DNA of 64,000 nt, taken from NCBI GenBank assembly GCA_016293495.1, contig JAEDED010000010.1, forward strand, positions 1 through 64,000, written 5' to 3'. A program made the translations under genes and the position numbers. Shown piece after piece: positions 1 through 9,885 of the stretch. The notes below the pieces were generated by a model. The model had not been told where the DNA came from. It ran no database searches and saw only the letters and a list, made by a program, of their open reading frames with translations. Each line of letters starts with the position of its first letter. Position 1 is the stretch's first letter. Origin of the DNA: Treponema sp. (GTDB lineage Bacteria; Spirochaetota; Spirochaetia; Treponematales; Treponemataceae).

Positions 1-75
1 CAATTTTCCTGCCCGGAAGACTATAGGAGTTTCACACTTGTTGATGAAGCCTCTTTTTTTTAATATGTTAAAGGA

Positions 76-1251
76 TTAAAGCTTGTTGTTCAATTTTTTG
101 ATTGATTCATTAAATTCAAGCCCGCTAACCGAACTGTCTGGATTAAAATTTATTCCGTCAGTTAAGTTCATGAGATTGTATTCAATACATCCAAGGATTG
201 CATCAAAGTCTTCATCATCAGTATTTACGTCTTTTACAGGCGATTCTCTTCCGGAATCAATGTAGGCATTTGAATATCTGTTCTTAATTTTATGTTTGTT
301 TTTAACATCGCAGTAGAGGTTCCAGAGATAGCGTGCCTGAAGCTTTCTTGTAACTGCGGTAGAAATATTCAATTTTGAAGAAGGCTTTTCTTTTACTGCA
401 GAAGTAATTGTTCCTTTCTGACTGAGCTTGCGGTAAAGATTTGTTTCGTTAAGGAATGAATCTCCGATATAGAATTCAATGACATCACGATATTCCTGAG
501 TAATGAGCATCATCTGCCCGATATTAAGCTTTTTAATTGTAAGGTATGTCGAAAGAGTATCTTCTTCATTTACAAATCTGTAATTCCAACATTCATCTCT
601 GAATTCTTTATATGCATCGTAGTAAAAACTTTCAGTTAAAATGAAGGCTTCGTCAAACTTTGCAACTGCATCGGCATATTTTTTTTCTTTGTAAAAATCA
701 ATTGCCTGTTCAACAAGGATTAATGGTTTGTCAGCTTTTGCAAAATTAAAGATTGAAAGATCGGTAAGGATTCCAAGTCTGTGACCAAGGATGAGCTGCT
801 GGATATCACCATTATAAAGGTCGGTTGATATTTTATAGCTTGCACCTGCTTTTGTTTTATCTCCCTGAATAAGAAGAATACGGCCTTCAATTGCATGAAG
901 TCTTGCAAGAGTTGCATTTACAAGATTTGTCTTTGAAAGACTTTTTCTTACATCTTTTAATAAAGCATTGCATGCATTATTTTTTTCTTTAAGTTCTTCT
1001 GAAGATAAATATTCCTTTGAATTTACAGACCATGCTGCATCAAGATAAACAAGTCTGAATTCATAGTTTGAAATTTCATTTTGTTCTTCAGTAGGAATTG
1101 TTGAAATAACGACATCCTGCTGAAGTGAAGAACATCCTGTCAAACCGGCAAGTGCGATTGCAGCGGCAGCCGCACATTTTATTCCGATTGAAGCAGCTCG
1201 CTTTATTTCGAAAACTGCGACCTGTTTATTTAATATTTTTGAGCTTTTCAT
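76..1251 (-). CDS. Predicted outer-envelope lipoprotein, 391 aa
   Basis: Function not recognised. The N-terminus is basic, followed by an alanine-rich hydrophobic stretch (about residues 25-38) that ends in the lipobox LTGC with Cys40, so the mature protein should be lipid-anchored. The rest is mostly predicted helical, with pairs such as KEKKYADAVAKFDEA near residue 195 that look like TPR-type helices; a TPR-like periplasmic scaffold is an inference. The ATG is preceded by GAGG, and the gene starts 4 bp after the stop of the large membrane protein upstream on the same strand, so the two almost certainly form an operon. The 75 bases beyond its stop hold no clear hairpin terminator. Sure of the coding call and lipidation; unsure of role. 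Confidence 0.85.
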   Translation of the reverse strand: MKSSKILNKQVAVFEIKRAASIGIKCAAAAAIALAGLTGCSSLQQDVVISTIPTEEQNEISNYEFRLVYLDAAWSVNSKEYLSSEELKEKNNACNALLKDVRKSLSKTNLVNATLARLHAIEGRILLIQGDKTKAGASYKISTDLYNGDIQQLILGHRLGILTDLSIFNFAKADKPLILVEQAIDFYKEKKYADAVAKFDEAFILTESFYYDAYKEFRDECWNYRFVNEEDTLSTYLTIKKLNIGQMMLITQEYRDVIEFYIGDSFLNETNLYRKLSQKGTITSAVKEKPSSKLNISTAVTRKLQARYLWNLYCDVKNKHKIKNRYSNAYIDSGRESPVKDVNTDDEDFDAILGCIEYNLMNLTDGINFNPDSSVSGLEFNESIKKLNNKL

Positions 1252-1255
1252 TTAA

Positions 1256-3952
1256 TTACCTCAAGTTCCATGCGTTAAGTTTACCATCAATTGTTAATGC
1301 AAAACAATCCTTGTATGAGTCACCGTTTACATCTGCAAAGCCTGGAATACCGGTTCCTGCAACAGGGAATCCGGAAATAAGTTCAAGACCTGGAGTAAAG
1401 GCATAAGTTCTGTTTCCGTCAATTGCAACACAGATGTAAGATCTGTCTTTATCGCTTGTAACTGCAATCATTCCTTCTTTTGCAGTTGCATTATCAATCT
1501 GGATACTTAAAACAGTCCCGTCCTGAGCATCAATTCTGAAAAGTTCTGCTTTGTCAGAAAGTGCATAGAAGTATTTTCCGCATGAAGCAACATTGTTGAA
1601 GAAAACGCCTTCAAGGTTGATGCGGTGTTTTTCATTTATAAAGTTACCGTTTACTTCCCAGATAGACAGTTCGCCTGACTGAGAAATAAATCCGATCTGG
1701 TAAACATAATTGATTTCGTCTGTAAGTGCAGGTAATCCAAAACCGATTTTGTCGACAATAATCGGATCATCTTTGTTGATACACTTGCCGTTATAAAGAA
1801 CGTAAATCTTTCCGAGGAAACTTCGTTCGTAGATGATTCCGTTTTTGCCGTCATATTTTGCAAGAATATTTACGTCTTCAAATTCGTCCATATCAAACTT
1901 AAGTGAAGAAGCTTTTCTGTTTTTAACCATCATGAAACTTCCATTTTCCTTTGGAAGATATGAAATGTTTGCAGAAAGATAAGGTTCATTGATTGCAGAA
2001 TCAGGAAGTCTCAACGGGTATCCTTCTGCAAGTTCAAGCTTATTGTTGAAAAGATAAAGTTCGTTCTGGTTTGTTAATGCCAGAATCTTTTCTTCCTGTC
2101 CGTCATTCGATGTCTGAATGATTGATTTGCCCGGAAGTTCAAATGAGTAAACCTGAGTTTTCTTTACATTCATTGCTTTGACTGTTCTATTATTTTCAAG
2201 CCAGAAAATAGTTTCAGGTTTGTCCACATTACAGGTTCTTACTATGAAATCAGATTTGCCTTCAATGTTAATTGGGAAGCCTGGAATATTTTTAAGTGAG
2301 CCGGCACGTTTGCTTACAGCGTTGAGAGAGAATACGAGACAGTTGTCTTTGATTGCGATGTCGGCACGACCGATTGTGTATAATTCAATAATCTGAATAA
2401 GAGATGAGTTTGAATTAATAAAGAATGGTCTGCTTCTTTCAAGGTCGTAGAACATACTGATTGAATTTTCTTTAAGTGCTTTTTCAGAAACGTCCTGCCA
2501 GTTTTTGTTGTGTGAAATATTTGTTCCGTTTGCAAAGGTTGTGTAAATTGTTGAAATACATTCTGCTGATTGTGAGAAGAAAATGTAGTTGTTATATACA
2601 AGATAATATGGTTTTGGAATTTCCATCTTAAAGAGTTTTAATACTCCCTGAAGGAATCCCGGGAGCTCAATGCGTGGAATGCGAACACCGTTTAAAATTA
2701 AACTCTTGTTTTCTGTAAGAAGAATTGATTTCATAAGTTTTTCAAAAACTTCTTTTCTTTTTGATTCATCAGAAATCTTGATTGCAAATACAGGGTCGTT
2801 CAAACCTTCGATTCCAAGAACACTGAATTCATCTGAGGTCCACGAATATAGAAGTTCATCAAGAGAAAGTCCGAAGAAGGAACGGCTCAAGCTGTCAGCG
2901 GTATTTAACGTTCCTTCTGTGTTCTGTTCTTCAGGCATCAAAGGTACAATAGTATCAATAAGGTCTTTTAATGTTCCTGTATTGAGAATTGTGTAATACT
3001 GAATTGCTGAACTCATGTGCGATACGATTTCTGGCTGTTTTGAGTTTGCAGAAAAGAGCTTTGATGCATTTGCAAGCTGCTTGTCGTTTCTTGTTTCTTC
3101 TGTAATATCAAGCGGAATTTCGATGTTGAGGTTAATTTCATCATCAGTAAGATTAAGTGAAAGCAGACTTAATGATTGTTCACTTAATACAGATGAAAGT
3201 TTGTAGAGAAGAGCATTGTCTTTAGTAAAGGACTGTGCAAGTGTTTTTGAGTCAACAATGAGACGGATTGATTCATCTGTTTTTTTGTTTAAGAGTGCAA
3301 GGTTTTCCTGTGTGTACGAAGCCTTGTGGTCAGTAGAAATTGAACTTACAAATAAGTCAAAATTGTTGCTTATTACAAGAAGATTTTTTACAGGCTTGAT
3401 AAAAAATACATTGTTTCCGTTTACATACTTGAAGAAGTCTAGCCCGTTCTGCTGGATGTGCGAGATTCCATCGATTGCAAGCAACGGAATGAAAATGTTT
3501 GAAAGTCTTGAAGCTGATGACAAAAGACCGAGGTCAATTGTAGCAATAAAAGTATCAGGTGAACCATTTGAGCTGTAGAAAGCGACATCAACCTTTCTTT
3601 TTGCAAGATACTTGATATATTTGTTGTCTCTAAATTCAGATTCGCGAATCATCATAAACAGTCCGCGAAGGTCAGACATTTCGTCTGTCGAAAGATAAAT
3701 GTCTGCAGCCTGAAGGTCGAGCATAGGGTTGATGCTGTCATAAATAGAATCTGTGTGAAGATATGCTGCAAAATTTGACGGAAGCATATCAAGAGGAGAT
3801 TTTTTGTCAAAGGCACAAATTCCAATCCAAATTCCAATTGTAATAATTAAGCCAAGCAGAATATAAAGAATTGCAAGAAGAAATCTTACGACTGGATTTT
3901 TCTTTTTCTTGTCTTTTTTCTGATCTTCATTTTTAATTTCTTCGTCTGACAT
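1256..3952 (-). CDS. Membrane-anchored protein with C-terminal beta-propeller, 898 aa
   Basis: No named function recognised. A charged cytoplasmic tail (residues 1-20, KKDKKKK) precedes a single transmembrane helix (about 22-48), so some 850 residues should lie outside the inner membrane. The first half resembles large exported proteins that start with a 'silent' chaperone-like fold. The last 300 residues carry repeated beta-strand units, ending in GFADVNGDSYKDCFALTIDGKL, which is typed here only up to its key pattern: an aspartate/asparagine-rich FG-GAP or PQQ-like propeller blade with a terminal tryptophan. Start chosen at ATG 3952 behind AGGAG. It is first in a two-gene operon with the downstream lipoprotein, which suggests a joint envelope job (inference). 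Length and domain order are visible; the biological role is open. Confidence 0.82.
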   Translation of the reverse strand: MSDEEIKNEDQKKDKKKKNPVVRFLLAILYILLGLIITIGIWIGICAFDKKSPLDMLPSNFAAYLHTDSIYDSINPMLDLQAADIYLSTDEMSDLRGLFMMIRESEFRDNKYIKYLAKRKVDVAFYSSNGSPDTFIATIDLGLLSSASRLSNIFIPLLAIDGISHIQQNGLDFFKYVNGNNVFFIKPVKNLLVISNNFDLFVSSISTDHKASYTQENLALLNKKTDESIRLIVDSKTLAQSFTKDNALLYKLSSVLSEQSLSLLSLNLTDDEINLNIEIPLDITEETRNDKQLANASKLFSANSKQPEIVSHMSSAIQYYTILNTGTLKDLIDTIVPLMPEEQNTEGTLNTADSLSRSFFGLSLDELLYSWTSDEFSVLGIEGLNDPVFAIKISDESKRKEVFEKLMKSILLTENKSLILNGVRIPRIELPGFLQGVLKLFKMEIPKPYYLVYNNYIFFSQSAECISTIYTTFANGTNISHNKNWQDVSEKALKENSISMFYDLERSRPFFINSNSSLIQIIELYTIGRADIAIKDNCLVFSLNAVSKRAGSLKNIPGFPINIEGKSDFIVRTCNVDKPETIFWLENNRTVKAMNVKKTQVYSFELPGKSIIQTSNDGQEEKILALTNQNELYLFNNKLELAEGYPLRLPDSAINEPYLSANISYLPKENGSFMMVKNRKASSLKFDMDEFEDVNILAKYDGKNGIIYERSFLGKIYVLYNGKCINKDDPIIVDKIGFGLPALTDEINYVYQIGFISQSGELSIWEVNGNFINEKHRINLEGVFFNNVASCGKYFYALSDKAELFRIDAQDGTVLSIQIDNATAKEGMIAVTSDKDRSYICVAIDGNRTYAFTPGLELISGFPVAGTGIPGFADVNGDSYKDCFALTIDGKLNAWNLR

Positions 3953-4033
3953 TTATAACTCCTGATAGTTTAATCAACAAATTAAAATCTGTAATTTAAC
4001 AGCTATAATTTATCAACTTAAATAAAAGTCTGA

Positions 4034-5449
4034 TTAATTAAAATTTCGTGTAATATTTTTAAGCCATTTACCGCTCTTGTAGTGATAAACGACAACCGCG
4101 ATTTTTTCAAATTCGTCGAGGTACATAATTGTATAAACAACAAGTGGTGGAAGATTAAATACAAACGCACAGAGCAAACCTAGTGGAACTGAAATTCCCC
4201 ACATTGCAACTGTGTCGAGAATGAAGCCAAATTTTGAATCTCCGCCTGCTCTGAAAACGCCGCAGATTAATACAGTGTTTACAGAAGCGCCGATGAGAGA
4301 AATAGCGCTGATGTAAATAATGTACTTCATATATTCGATTGCCTGTGGCGACAGTTTTTCGGGTGAAAGGTCTGCAAACATAAACATCAAAGGCTGACAA
4401 GCAATCATGAATACAGCTCCCAGTACGCCAAAGAAAATTGTGCTCTTTGCAAGACGGGAAGCATTTCTTTTTGCAAGATCGAGTTCATTTGCGCCCATGT
4501 GTTTACCGATAAGAATTGCACCGCCGTATGCCATTCCGAAGCACATAACGCTTCCGAGATTGCGAAGAATATTAACGATTGAGTTTGCCGTTACAATATC
4601 TTTACCAAGATGGCCGAGAATAACGCCGTACATCGTCCATCCTGTTCCCCATACGCATTCATTGCCAAGTGCAGGAAGTGTATAGTGAATGAAGTCCTTG
4701 AACAGAAGTGCATTTTTTCTGAACATGCATTTGAAGTTGAGATTTAATTCCTTTACTCTTGAACCAACGATAAGACAGGTAATAAATTCAATTACTCTTG
4801 AAATTGTTGTTGCCCATGCAACACCTTCTTCTTCGAGCTTCGGAAAAAATCCCCAGCCGAAAATAAATGCAGCATTAAGTACAATGTTAAGAAGCAGTGC
4901 AGAAACAGAAATTGAAGTAACAGTTTTTACGTGTTCAATGCTTTTAATGATTGTCTCATAAACATTGCTGACTGACATTAAGATGAACGAAATTGAAACG
5001 ATTCTGAGGTAATCTGCGCCAATCGGGATAAGCTCAGGGTCGCTTGTAAAAATCATCATCAGGTATTCCGGGAATACAAGTGAGAGAAGTCCGAACAAAA
5101 GACCGAAGGCTGCAGAAAGCTTAGTTGCAAAACCGAACAATGTTTCAATTGTATAAGTATCTTTTTTTCCCCAGTACTGAGCTGTAAGCATAATCATTCC
5201 GCTTGCAAGACCTGTAAGAAAGATAAAAAGAATGAAAGGAATATACGAAGCAAGACTGACAGCTGCAATTGCCTCTTCGCTTACGAAGTTGAGCATGATT
5301 ACGTCAGTTGAACTTACAGCTGCACTGATAAGGTTCTGGAACGCAATTGGACCTACAACTGTGGCAAGTGCTTTATAAAAGGTTTTTGCTTCAAGTTTCT
5401 GGTTTGGAAGTGAATTTTCTACTTTAATGTTGTTATCTGTATTAATCAT
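4034..5449 (-). CDS. MATE family multidrug/cation antiporter, 471 aa
   Basis: Twelve hydrophobic segments in two similar halves and the usual MATE length (about 450-480 aa). Conserved MATE features are visible: the N-terminal GPIAFQNLISAAVSSTD stretch, with a small-residue-rich first helix and acidic residue, and the matching second-half segment starting near LPALGNECVW. The family exports cationic drugs or metabolites from the cytoplasm in exchange for Na+ or H+; the substrate cannot be read from sequence. Start at ATG 5449 has no Shine-Dalgarno. A possible -10 (TATGAT or GATAAG) lies 8-15 nt upstream, so the leader would be very short. Divergent from gatC, with only 40 bp between start codons. 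Confidence 0.9.
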   Translation of the reverse strand: MINTDNNIKVENSLPNQKLEAKTFYKALATVVGPIAFQNLISAAVSSTDVIMLNFVSEEAIAAVSLASYIPFILFIFLTGLASGMIMLTAQYWGKKDTYTIETLFGFATKLSAAFGLLFGLLSLVFPEYLMMIFTSDPELIPIGADYLRIVSISFILMSVSNVYETIIKSIEHVKTVTSISVSALLLNIVLNAAFIFGWGFFPKLEEEGVAWATTISRVIEFITCLIVGSRVKELNLNFKCMFRKNALLFKDFIHYTLPALGNECVWGTGWTMYGVILGHLGKDIVTANSIVNILRNLGSVMCFGMAYGGAILIGKHMGANELDLAKRNASRLAKSTIFFGVLGAVFMIACQPLMFMFADLSPEKLSPQAIEYMKYIIYISAISLIGASVNTVLICGVFRAGGDSKFGFILDTVAMWGISVPLGLLCAFVFNLPPLVVYTIMYLDEFEKIAVVVYHYKSGKWLKNITRNFN

Positions 5450-5454
5450 ATTTA

Positions 5455-5483
5455 TTGAAACTTATCATAAAATTCACTAATAT
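5455..5483 (+). promoter_or_regulatory. Promoter of gatC, leaderless type
   Basis: TTGAAA (5455-5460), a 17-bp spacer and TAATAT (5478-5483), followed by exactly 6 nt and then the gatC ATG at 5490. Transcription would start at the A of the ATG. No Shine-Dalgarno is present. This is the best-matched example of the leaderless pattern in the window. Confidence 0.75.
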
Positions 5484-5489
5484 TAAAGT

Positions 5490-5798
5490 ATGAGTACTCA
5501 GAAAAATATCGATGAAAAAACTCTTGAAAATCTTCTTTATCTTTCAAGACTTTCTCCAGAAGCTACAGATTTAGCAACATTAAAAAAACAGGTAGACGAT
5601 ATCGTAGGCTACTTTGAAATTCTGTCAAAATTTGACGACAGCCAGAATCCATATGACGCATATCCTTCTACAGAAGCAGACAAACTTCGTGACGACGCAG
5701 TTGTAGACGGCCTTGATATTCCAGATGTAAAAAAAGTTTCAGAAAACTTTATGGACGGATACTTCCAGGTTCCAAAAGTTTTGGGTGAAGGAGCTTAA
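5490..5798 (+). CDS. gatC: Asp/Glu-tRNA amidotransferase subunit C
   Basis: The small subunit of GatCAB, about 100 aa as expected, which stabilises GatA and wraps the A-B interface. Sequence shows the family pattern: LENLLYLSRLSPEA near the N-terminus and the mid-protein stretch IVGYFEILSKFDDS. It lies 2 bp upstream of gatA; the AAGGAG for gatA is inside its last codons, so translation is coupled. The start ATG has no ribosome-binding site and sits 6 nt after a -10 box. gatB is not adjacent but 20.5 kb away at 26339. Sure. Confidence 0.95.
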   Translation: MSTQKNIDEKTLENLLYLSRLSPEATDLATLKKQVDDIVGYFEILSKFDDSQNPYDAYPSTEADKLRDDAVVDGLDIPDVKKVSENFMDGYFQVPKVLGEGA

Positions 5799-5800
5799 CA

Positions 5801-7309
5801 ATGACATTTTTCAATATTAAAGACACTGTTAAAGCTCTTAAAGAAGGAACTGTAACAAGTGCCCAGCTCGTAAAAGAATCAATCGACACATTCGAAAAAG
5901 ATAAAGCTTCAGCTCTTCCATTGAATGCATTCCTCGAAATGTACGATGATGCAGTTTCAAAAGCAGAAGAAGCAGACAAAGAAATTGCAGAAGCAAAAGC
6001 AAACGGTAAGCTCGATGAACTTTTTGAAAAGAAACCTCTTCTGGGACTTCCATTTGCAGTTAAAGACAATATTTCAGTAAAAGGACACCGCCTTACATGT
6101 GGATCAAAAATCCTTGAAGGCTATGTGGCTCCATATAACGCAACTGTAATCAGCCGCCTCGAAGCCTCTGGTGCAATTCCACTCGGACGCTGTAACCAGG
6201 ACGAATTTGCAATGGGTTCTTCAACAGAATACTCATGCTACGGCGCTACAAGAAACCCAATCAACCGCGAATACGTTTCTGGTGGTTCATCAGGTGGTCC
6301 TGCAGCCGCTGTATCTGCAAACCAGGCACTTTTTGGTCTTGGTACAGAAACTGGTGGTTCAGTTCGTCTTCCTGCTTCTTACTGTGGAATTTACGGATTA
6401 AAGACAACTTATGGCGTTTTGAGCCGCTGGGGCGTTGTAGCCTACGGAAGTTCATTGGACCAGGTTGGTCTTTTAGCACACACACCTGATGATATTGCAA
6501 AGTCTCTTGCCGTAATGGTCGGAAACGACATGTATGATGATACAAGCGCTGATTTGCCAAACGCAGAAGAGCTTTCAAATCTTGCAGCTTATACAGACGA
6601 AGAAATTGCAAAACTCAAAGTTGCAATTCCTAAGCAGTTCCTTGAAACAGAGGGAATGCTTTCTGACGTAAGCGCAGTATTTGAAAACGTAAAGAACTGG
6701 CTTTCTTCAAAAGGTGCAAAGATTGATGTTGTTGACTTACCAATCCTTGATGCATCAATTGCAAGTTATTACGTAATCGCACTTTCTGAAGCTGCTTCAA
6801 ACTTGAGCCGTTTCGACGGAATCCGTTACGGACGCCGTGTTGACAACGGTCAAGGTTATGATGAACTTTACGTTCAGACAAGAAGTGAAGGCTTTGGACC
6901 AGAAGTTAAACGCCGTATCGTAATCGGAAACTATGTTCTTTCTGAACAGTTCTCTGGTGACACATACAAAAAAGGTATGACAGTTCGAGCAAAGATTCAG
7001 GCAGAAATGGCAAAGCTTTTCGAAAGCTACGACATCGTTCTCTGTCCTACCTGTCCGACACCTGCATTCAAGCTCGGACAGAAAGTTGACAGCCCGCTTG
7101 AAATGTATTTGAGCGACCTCTTTACAACTTTCGTAAACCTTGCACGTATTACTTCTATTTCAATCCCAGCCGGAAAGACAACAGAAGCAAGCGGTTCAAT
7201 GCCTGTAGGTATTCAGTTTGCCGGCGCTATGTTCAGCGAAGTAAAGATTCTCAAGCTTGCTCAGGCCTGGGAAAACGAACATCCTGGCTGCGGCATTCCG
7301 CTTAAATAA
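5801..7309 (+). CDS. gatA: Asp/Glu-tRNA amidotransferase subunit A
   Basis: The glutaminase subunit of GatCAB: it hydrolyses glutamine and passes ammonia to GatB to turn Glu-tRNA(Gln) or Asp-tRNA(Asn) into the amide form. The amidase signature is intact: catalytic lysine in AVKDNIS (near residue 87), the glycine/serine-rich GGSSGGPAAAVSA (near residue 164) with the cis-serine, and the serine nucleophile region TGGSVRLPASYCG (near 187). Full length for the family (502 aa; usual 480-490). Starts 2 bp after gatC behind an AAGGAG. Ends before a strong intrinsic terminator at 7339. Confidence 0.97.
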   Translation: MTFFNIKDTVKALKEGTVTSAQLVKESIDTFEKDKASALPLNAFLEMYDDAVSKAEEADKEIAEAKANGKLDELFEKKPLLGLPFAVKDNISVKGHRLTCGSKILEGYVAPYNATVISRLEASGAIPLGRCNQDEFAMGSSTEYSCYGATRNPINREYVSGGSSGGPAAAVSANQALFGLGTETGGSVRLPASYCGIYGLKTTYGVLSRWGVVAYGSSLDQVGLLAHTPDDIAKSLAVMVGNDMYDDTSADLPNAEELSNLAAYTDEEIAKLKVAIPKQFLETEGMLSDVSAVFENVKNWLSSKGAKIDVVDLPILDASIASYYVIALSEAASNLSRFDGIRYGRRVDNGQGYDELYVQTRSEGFGPEVKRRIVIGNYVLSEQFSGDTYKKGMTVRAKIQAEMAKLFESYDIVLCPTCPTPAFKLGQKVDSPLEMYLSDLFTTFVNLARITSISIPAGKTTEASGSMPVGIQFAGAMFSEVKILKLAQAWENEHPGCGIPLK

Positions 7310-7338
7310 TCAGACTGTAAATATTTTCAAAATACAAA

Positions 7339-7373
7339 AAAAACGGGAACTCCAAAAAGTTCCCGTTTTTTTT
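7339..7373 (+). terminator. Intrinsic terminator of gatC-gatA
   Basis: Stem ACGGGAAC / GTTCCCGT with an 8-nt loop, flanked by A and T runs, 30 bp after the gatA stop. The A-run makes it usable in both directions, but the gene on the other strand is still about 60 bp away. Confidence 0.85.
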
Positions 7374-7431
7374 AGTTCGTTTCAGATTAATCTTCGTTAT
7401 GAGATTTAATATAATAAATTCCGATACCGAT

Positions 7432-9165
7432 TTAATAAACACCGAGAACCATCGGAGGATTCCAGAAGCTTGAATAACTTGTGATGTCTGTCGAAGCTTC
7501 TTCCCAGATGCTCTGTGTGGCATACGATTTAGGAATTGAAACTGTTTTTCCGTTTGAGATTGTTTTCTTTACAGGATTCCAGTACTGAGTGTAGAGAATG
7601 TGCTGCGAATCAAGGTTTCCGAAATAGTATTTTGCAGGATTGTAAACCGGTCTGAAGGCTTTGTATTCAAGGCCAGCACCTAATGCAGGATCAGCAGGAA
7701 CCCATCCGAAGTCATCAAGGTAGAAGTTAACCCACCAGTGTGGTCGAGCATTCTTATCTGCGTCAATTAAAATTCCACTCATAACCTTTGCAGGAACACC
7801 GGCTGTTCTAAGCATTGCGGCATATAAAACTGCAAAGTCGTAAGCATCACCCTTTTTGCTCTTAAGCATATCAAGACAGTTTGTATCACCTTTGCGGAGT
7901 TTGTCCTGAACCTTAAAGTTGTTGATCATATATTCATAAATAAGTTTTGCCTGACGGTATGGATTTTTTGAACTGTAAATTACTTTCGGCATAAGGTTTA
8001 CAAGTTCCGGAACGTCTGCCGGTACAAGCTTGTCTGCCTTTGTGTAGGTTCTGTAAAGCATTCTTCTTCTGTTGCGTGGAATTGCTACAGAGTCAACATC
8101 AATCCAGGTTTCTACAGAACGAACTGTAATGACATGATTTTGGCTGATCTTATATTTTTCACTTGTTGCGTAAGAATCTTTTCCTGTTTTATCCATCACA
8201 ATCTGGAAAACTGCTGTGTTGTCATAATTTTCTATGAGAGGTTTTGGCCTTGTTTCTGTAAGTGTTACAACAGGCTGGTCAGCAGTCTGCTGTGGAATAG
8301 GAAGTCTCAGGCTCAGCACAGAATCCTTTGTTCCCTTGATGCTCGAAACATCCGCAGATGTCTGAACAAGATACATATTCTTTGTTCCGTAATTTTTTAC
8401 ACCACCTCTCTGCAATACTGTCAGAGGAAATTTTACGGAGTTTCCATTTTCTGTAGAAACATAAACATATCCTGTAAAAGCACCGTCCGGGACGTATACA
8501 CGGATTTCTGTTTCGCTCCAGAAATCGTAGTCAAAGTCGATGTCTGATGCGTGAATGTATTCTGTCGGATCTTCTTTAGGAATGTTTCCGTTGTTAAAAC
8601 TGTTTTCTGTCTGCTGCTGTTTTGTTTTCTTTGTTGAAAAATAAACCTGCGCAGAAGATTTTTTTGAGCCGAAGTTTTTTCCTGTAATTGTAAGAATTTG
8701 ACCGACATAAAGACTTTCTGCAGACAGGGAAGTAATTACTGGAGTTGCATAAAGTGAGTCCAGAGGAACTGTCACAGGAATTGCATTTTTGTTTGTAAAG
8801 AAATCAGGATTTGAACGGCCCGCATTTGAAACAACATAAAGAAGTCCGTCCTGAGTATTATAAGGAATTGTAATTACGATTTCTTCATCAGTCCATGAAA
8901 CATAAGAACTTTCTGTAAGGCGGTTACCTGCAATTTCAACGTATGAAGTATCTTTTGAATTGTTGAAATATTTTCCGCGAATTGAAATTACATCACCAGG
9001 GGCACCAACCTGCTGCGAGGTAGAAAGAATTATTGGTTTTTCTGTAACTGTATAATTAATTAAAATTGAAAAGCCGATTACAAGTGCACAAACTGCAAGA
9101 ATACAAAACACCCTGATTGCAGGGTGTTTTCTCAGCTGATATGAAAAATTCTGTTTAAAATCCAT
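7432..9165 (-). CDS. IPT/TIG and transglutaminase-like protein lacking the catalytic cysteine, 577 aa
   Basis: A membrane-anchored extracytoplasmic protein. One hydrophobic helix (about residues 17-37) is followed by two IPT/TIG immunoglobulin-like domains (about 40-125 and 140-255, each with the pattern GDVISIRGKYF or GQILTITGKNF), then a transglutaminase-like core (about 400-500). In active members the core reads G-x-C-x-D-F-A before the LRxxGxPA helix. Here it reads GDAYDFAVLYAAMLR, with Ala441 at the cysteine position. The histidine (His476 in RPHWWVNFY) and aspartate (Asp492 in PADPAL) are kept. It is therefore probably a binding or structural pseudo-enzyme (inference). Third gene after the ECF sigma factor and its anti-sigma factor, 12 bp downstream, so probably co-expressed and envelope-stress related. 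Confidence 0.85.
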   Translation of the reverse strand: MDFKQNFSYQLRKHPAIRVFCILAVCALVIGFSILINYTVTEKPIILSTSQQVGAPGDVISIRGKYFNNSKDTSYVEIAGNRLTESSYVSWTDEEIVITIPYNTQDGLLYVVSNAGRSNPDFFTNKNAIPVTVPLDSLYATPVITSLSAESLYVGQILTITGKNFGSKKSSAQVYFSTKKTKQQQTENSFNNGNIPKEDPTEYIHASDIDFDYDFWSETEIRVYVPDGAFTGYVYVSTENGNSVKFPLTVLQRGGVKNYGTKNMYLVQTSADVSSIKGTKDSVLSLRLPIPQQTADQPVVTLTETRPKPLIENYDNTAVFQIVMDKTGKDSYATSEKYKISQNHVITVRSVETWIDVDSVAIPRNRRRMLYRTYTKADKLVPADVPELVNLMPKVIYSSKNPYRQAKLIYEYMINNFKVQDKLRKGDTNCLDMLKSKKGDAYDFAVLYAAMLRTAGVPAKVMSGILIDADKNARPHWWVNFYLDDFGWVPADPALGAGLEYKAFRPVYNPAKYYFGNLDSQHILYTQYWNPVKKTISNGKTVSIPKSYATQSIWEEASTDITSYSSFWNPPMVLGVY

Positions 9166-9177
9166 CTTAATTGTATT

Positions 9178-9885
9178 TTAGTCATTTAACAACGAAATAT
9201 CAACATATGATGGCATGTAAACCTGAAGTGATGAACCGTCATTCTGTACGAAAGAAGGTGAGAAGAAGTCATCAGCAAGAAGGTTAGATGCATTTTCTGC
9301 AGTCTTTGATCTGCGGCGGTTTGATGAGCCATGGAGGGATACGTTAGTTCCTGTTGTAAAGGAATCAAACAGGAAGTCCTGTTTGCTGTATGATGCGTTA
9401 ACGTTTGTCTGAACCGGATATGCGTTTACAGAAACTTCTTTAAGGCCGCTTGTGTTTGTAAGAGAGAAGTTTGATGTTCTCTTGAGAGTCGGGATAGCGG
9501 CAACTGTTTCTGTAACTGCAGGAGCGTTACGAAGACCGATAGGAAGAACAAGTGCAAATACAGCTGCGGCTGCTACTGCCATAGGAATGTATTTTTTTGC
9601 AGTAGGGAACATTGTTACATTGCTGTTATTTACTTCTGAAGTTGTTTTGGAATAACGCATTCTGCTCTGGAGACGTTCAAAACTAGCATCAAGAAATTCC
9701 TGTGAAAGATCAAGCTGTTTTGAGTCGAGCTGAATTGCTTGGTGAGTCTTTCTTAAAGCTTCAAGCTTTGCCTTGCACTTTGGACAGTGTTCAAGGTGAG
9801 CTTCGTAGTCAGCCTTAAAGTTTTCTGGTAATTCATTATCGAGATAAATTGAGTGAATGTCGTTTTCAGGACAAGTAAACATCAT
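9178..9885 (-). CDS. Zinc-finger (ZAS) anti-sigma factor, 235 aa
   Basis: Cytoplasmic N-terminal zf-HC2/ZAS domain with the ligand set His30, Cys34, Cys37 (H-x3-C-x2-C in HLEHCPKC) and an earlier Cys5, a single transmembrane helix at about 98-117, and a 115-residue extracytoplasmic tail without recognised domain. Such proteins hold an ECF sigma factor at the membrane until a stress signal triggers release. It overlaps the upstream sigma gene by 20 bp, the usual arrangement for a sigma/anti-sigma pair. Two adjacent ATGs (9885 and 9882) follow AGGAG; the second is better spaced (6 nt), so the protein may be one residue shorter. Confidence 0.9.
   Translation of the reverse strand: MMFTCPENDIHSIYLDNELPENFKADYEAHLEHCPKCKAKLEALRKTHQAIQLDSKQLDLSQEFLDASFERLQSRMRYSKTTSEVNNSNVTMFPTAKKYIPMAVAAAAVFALVLPIGLRNAPAVTETVAAIPTLKRTSNFSLTNTSGLKEVSVNAYPVQTNVNASYSKQDFLFDSFTTGTNVSLHGSSNRRRSKTAENASNLLADDFFSPSFVQNDGSSLQVYMPSYVDISLLND

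Noticed and set aside
6171..6611. Long open frames inside gatA on both strands
   Set aside because: They are shadows of the gatA reading frame with biased composition and no start signals.
7930..8548. Plus-strand frame near 8134 opposite the transglutaminase-like gene
   Set aside because: Cys/Phe-rich shadow translation without ribosome site.
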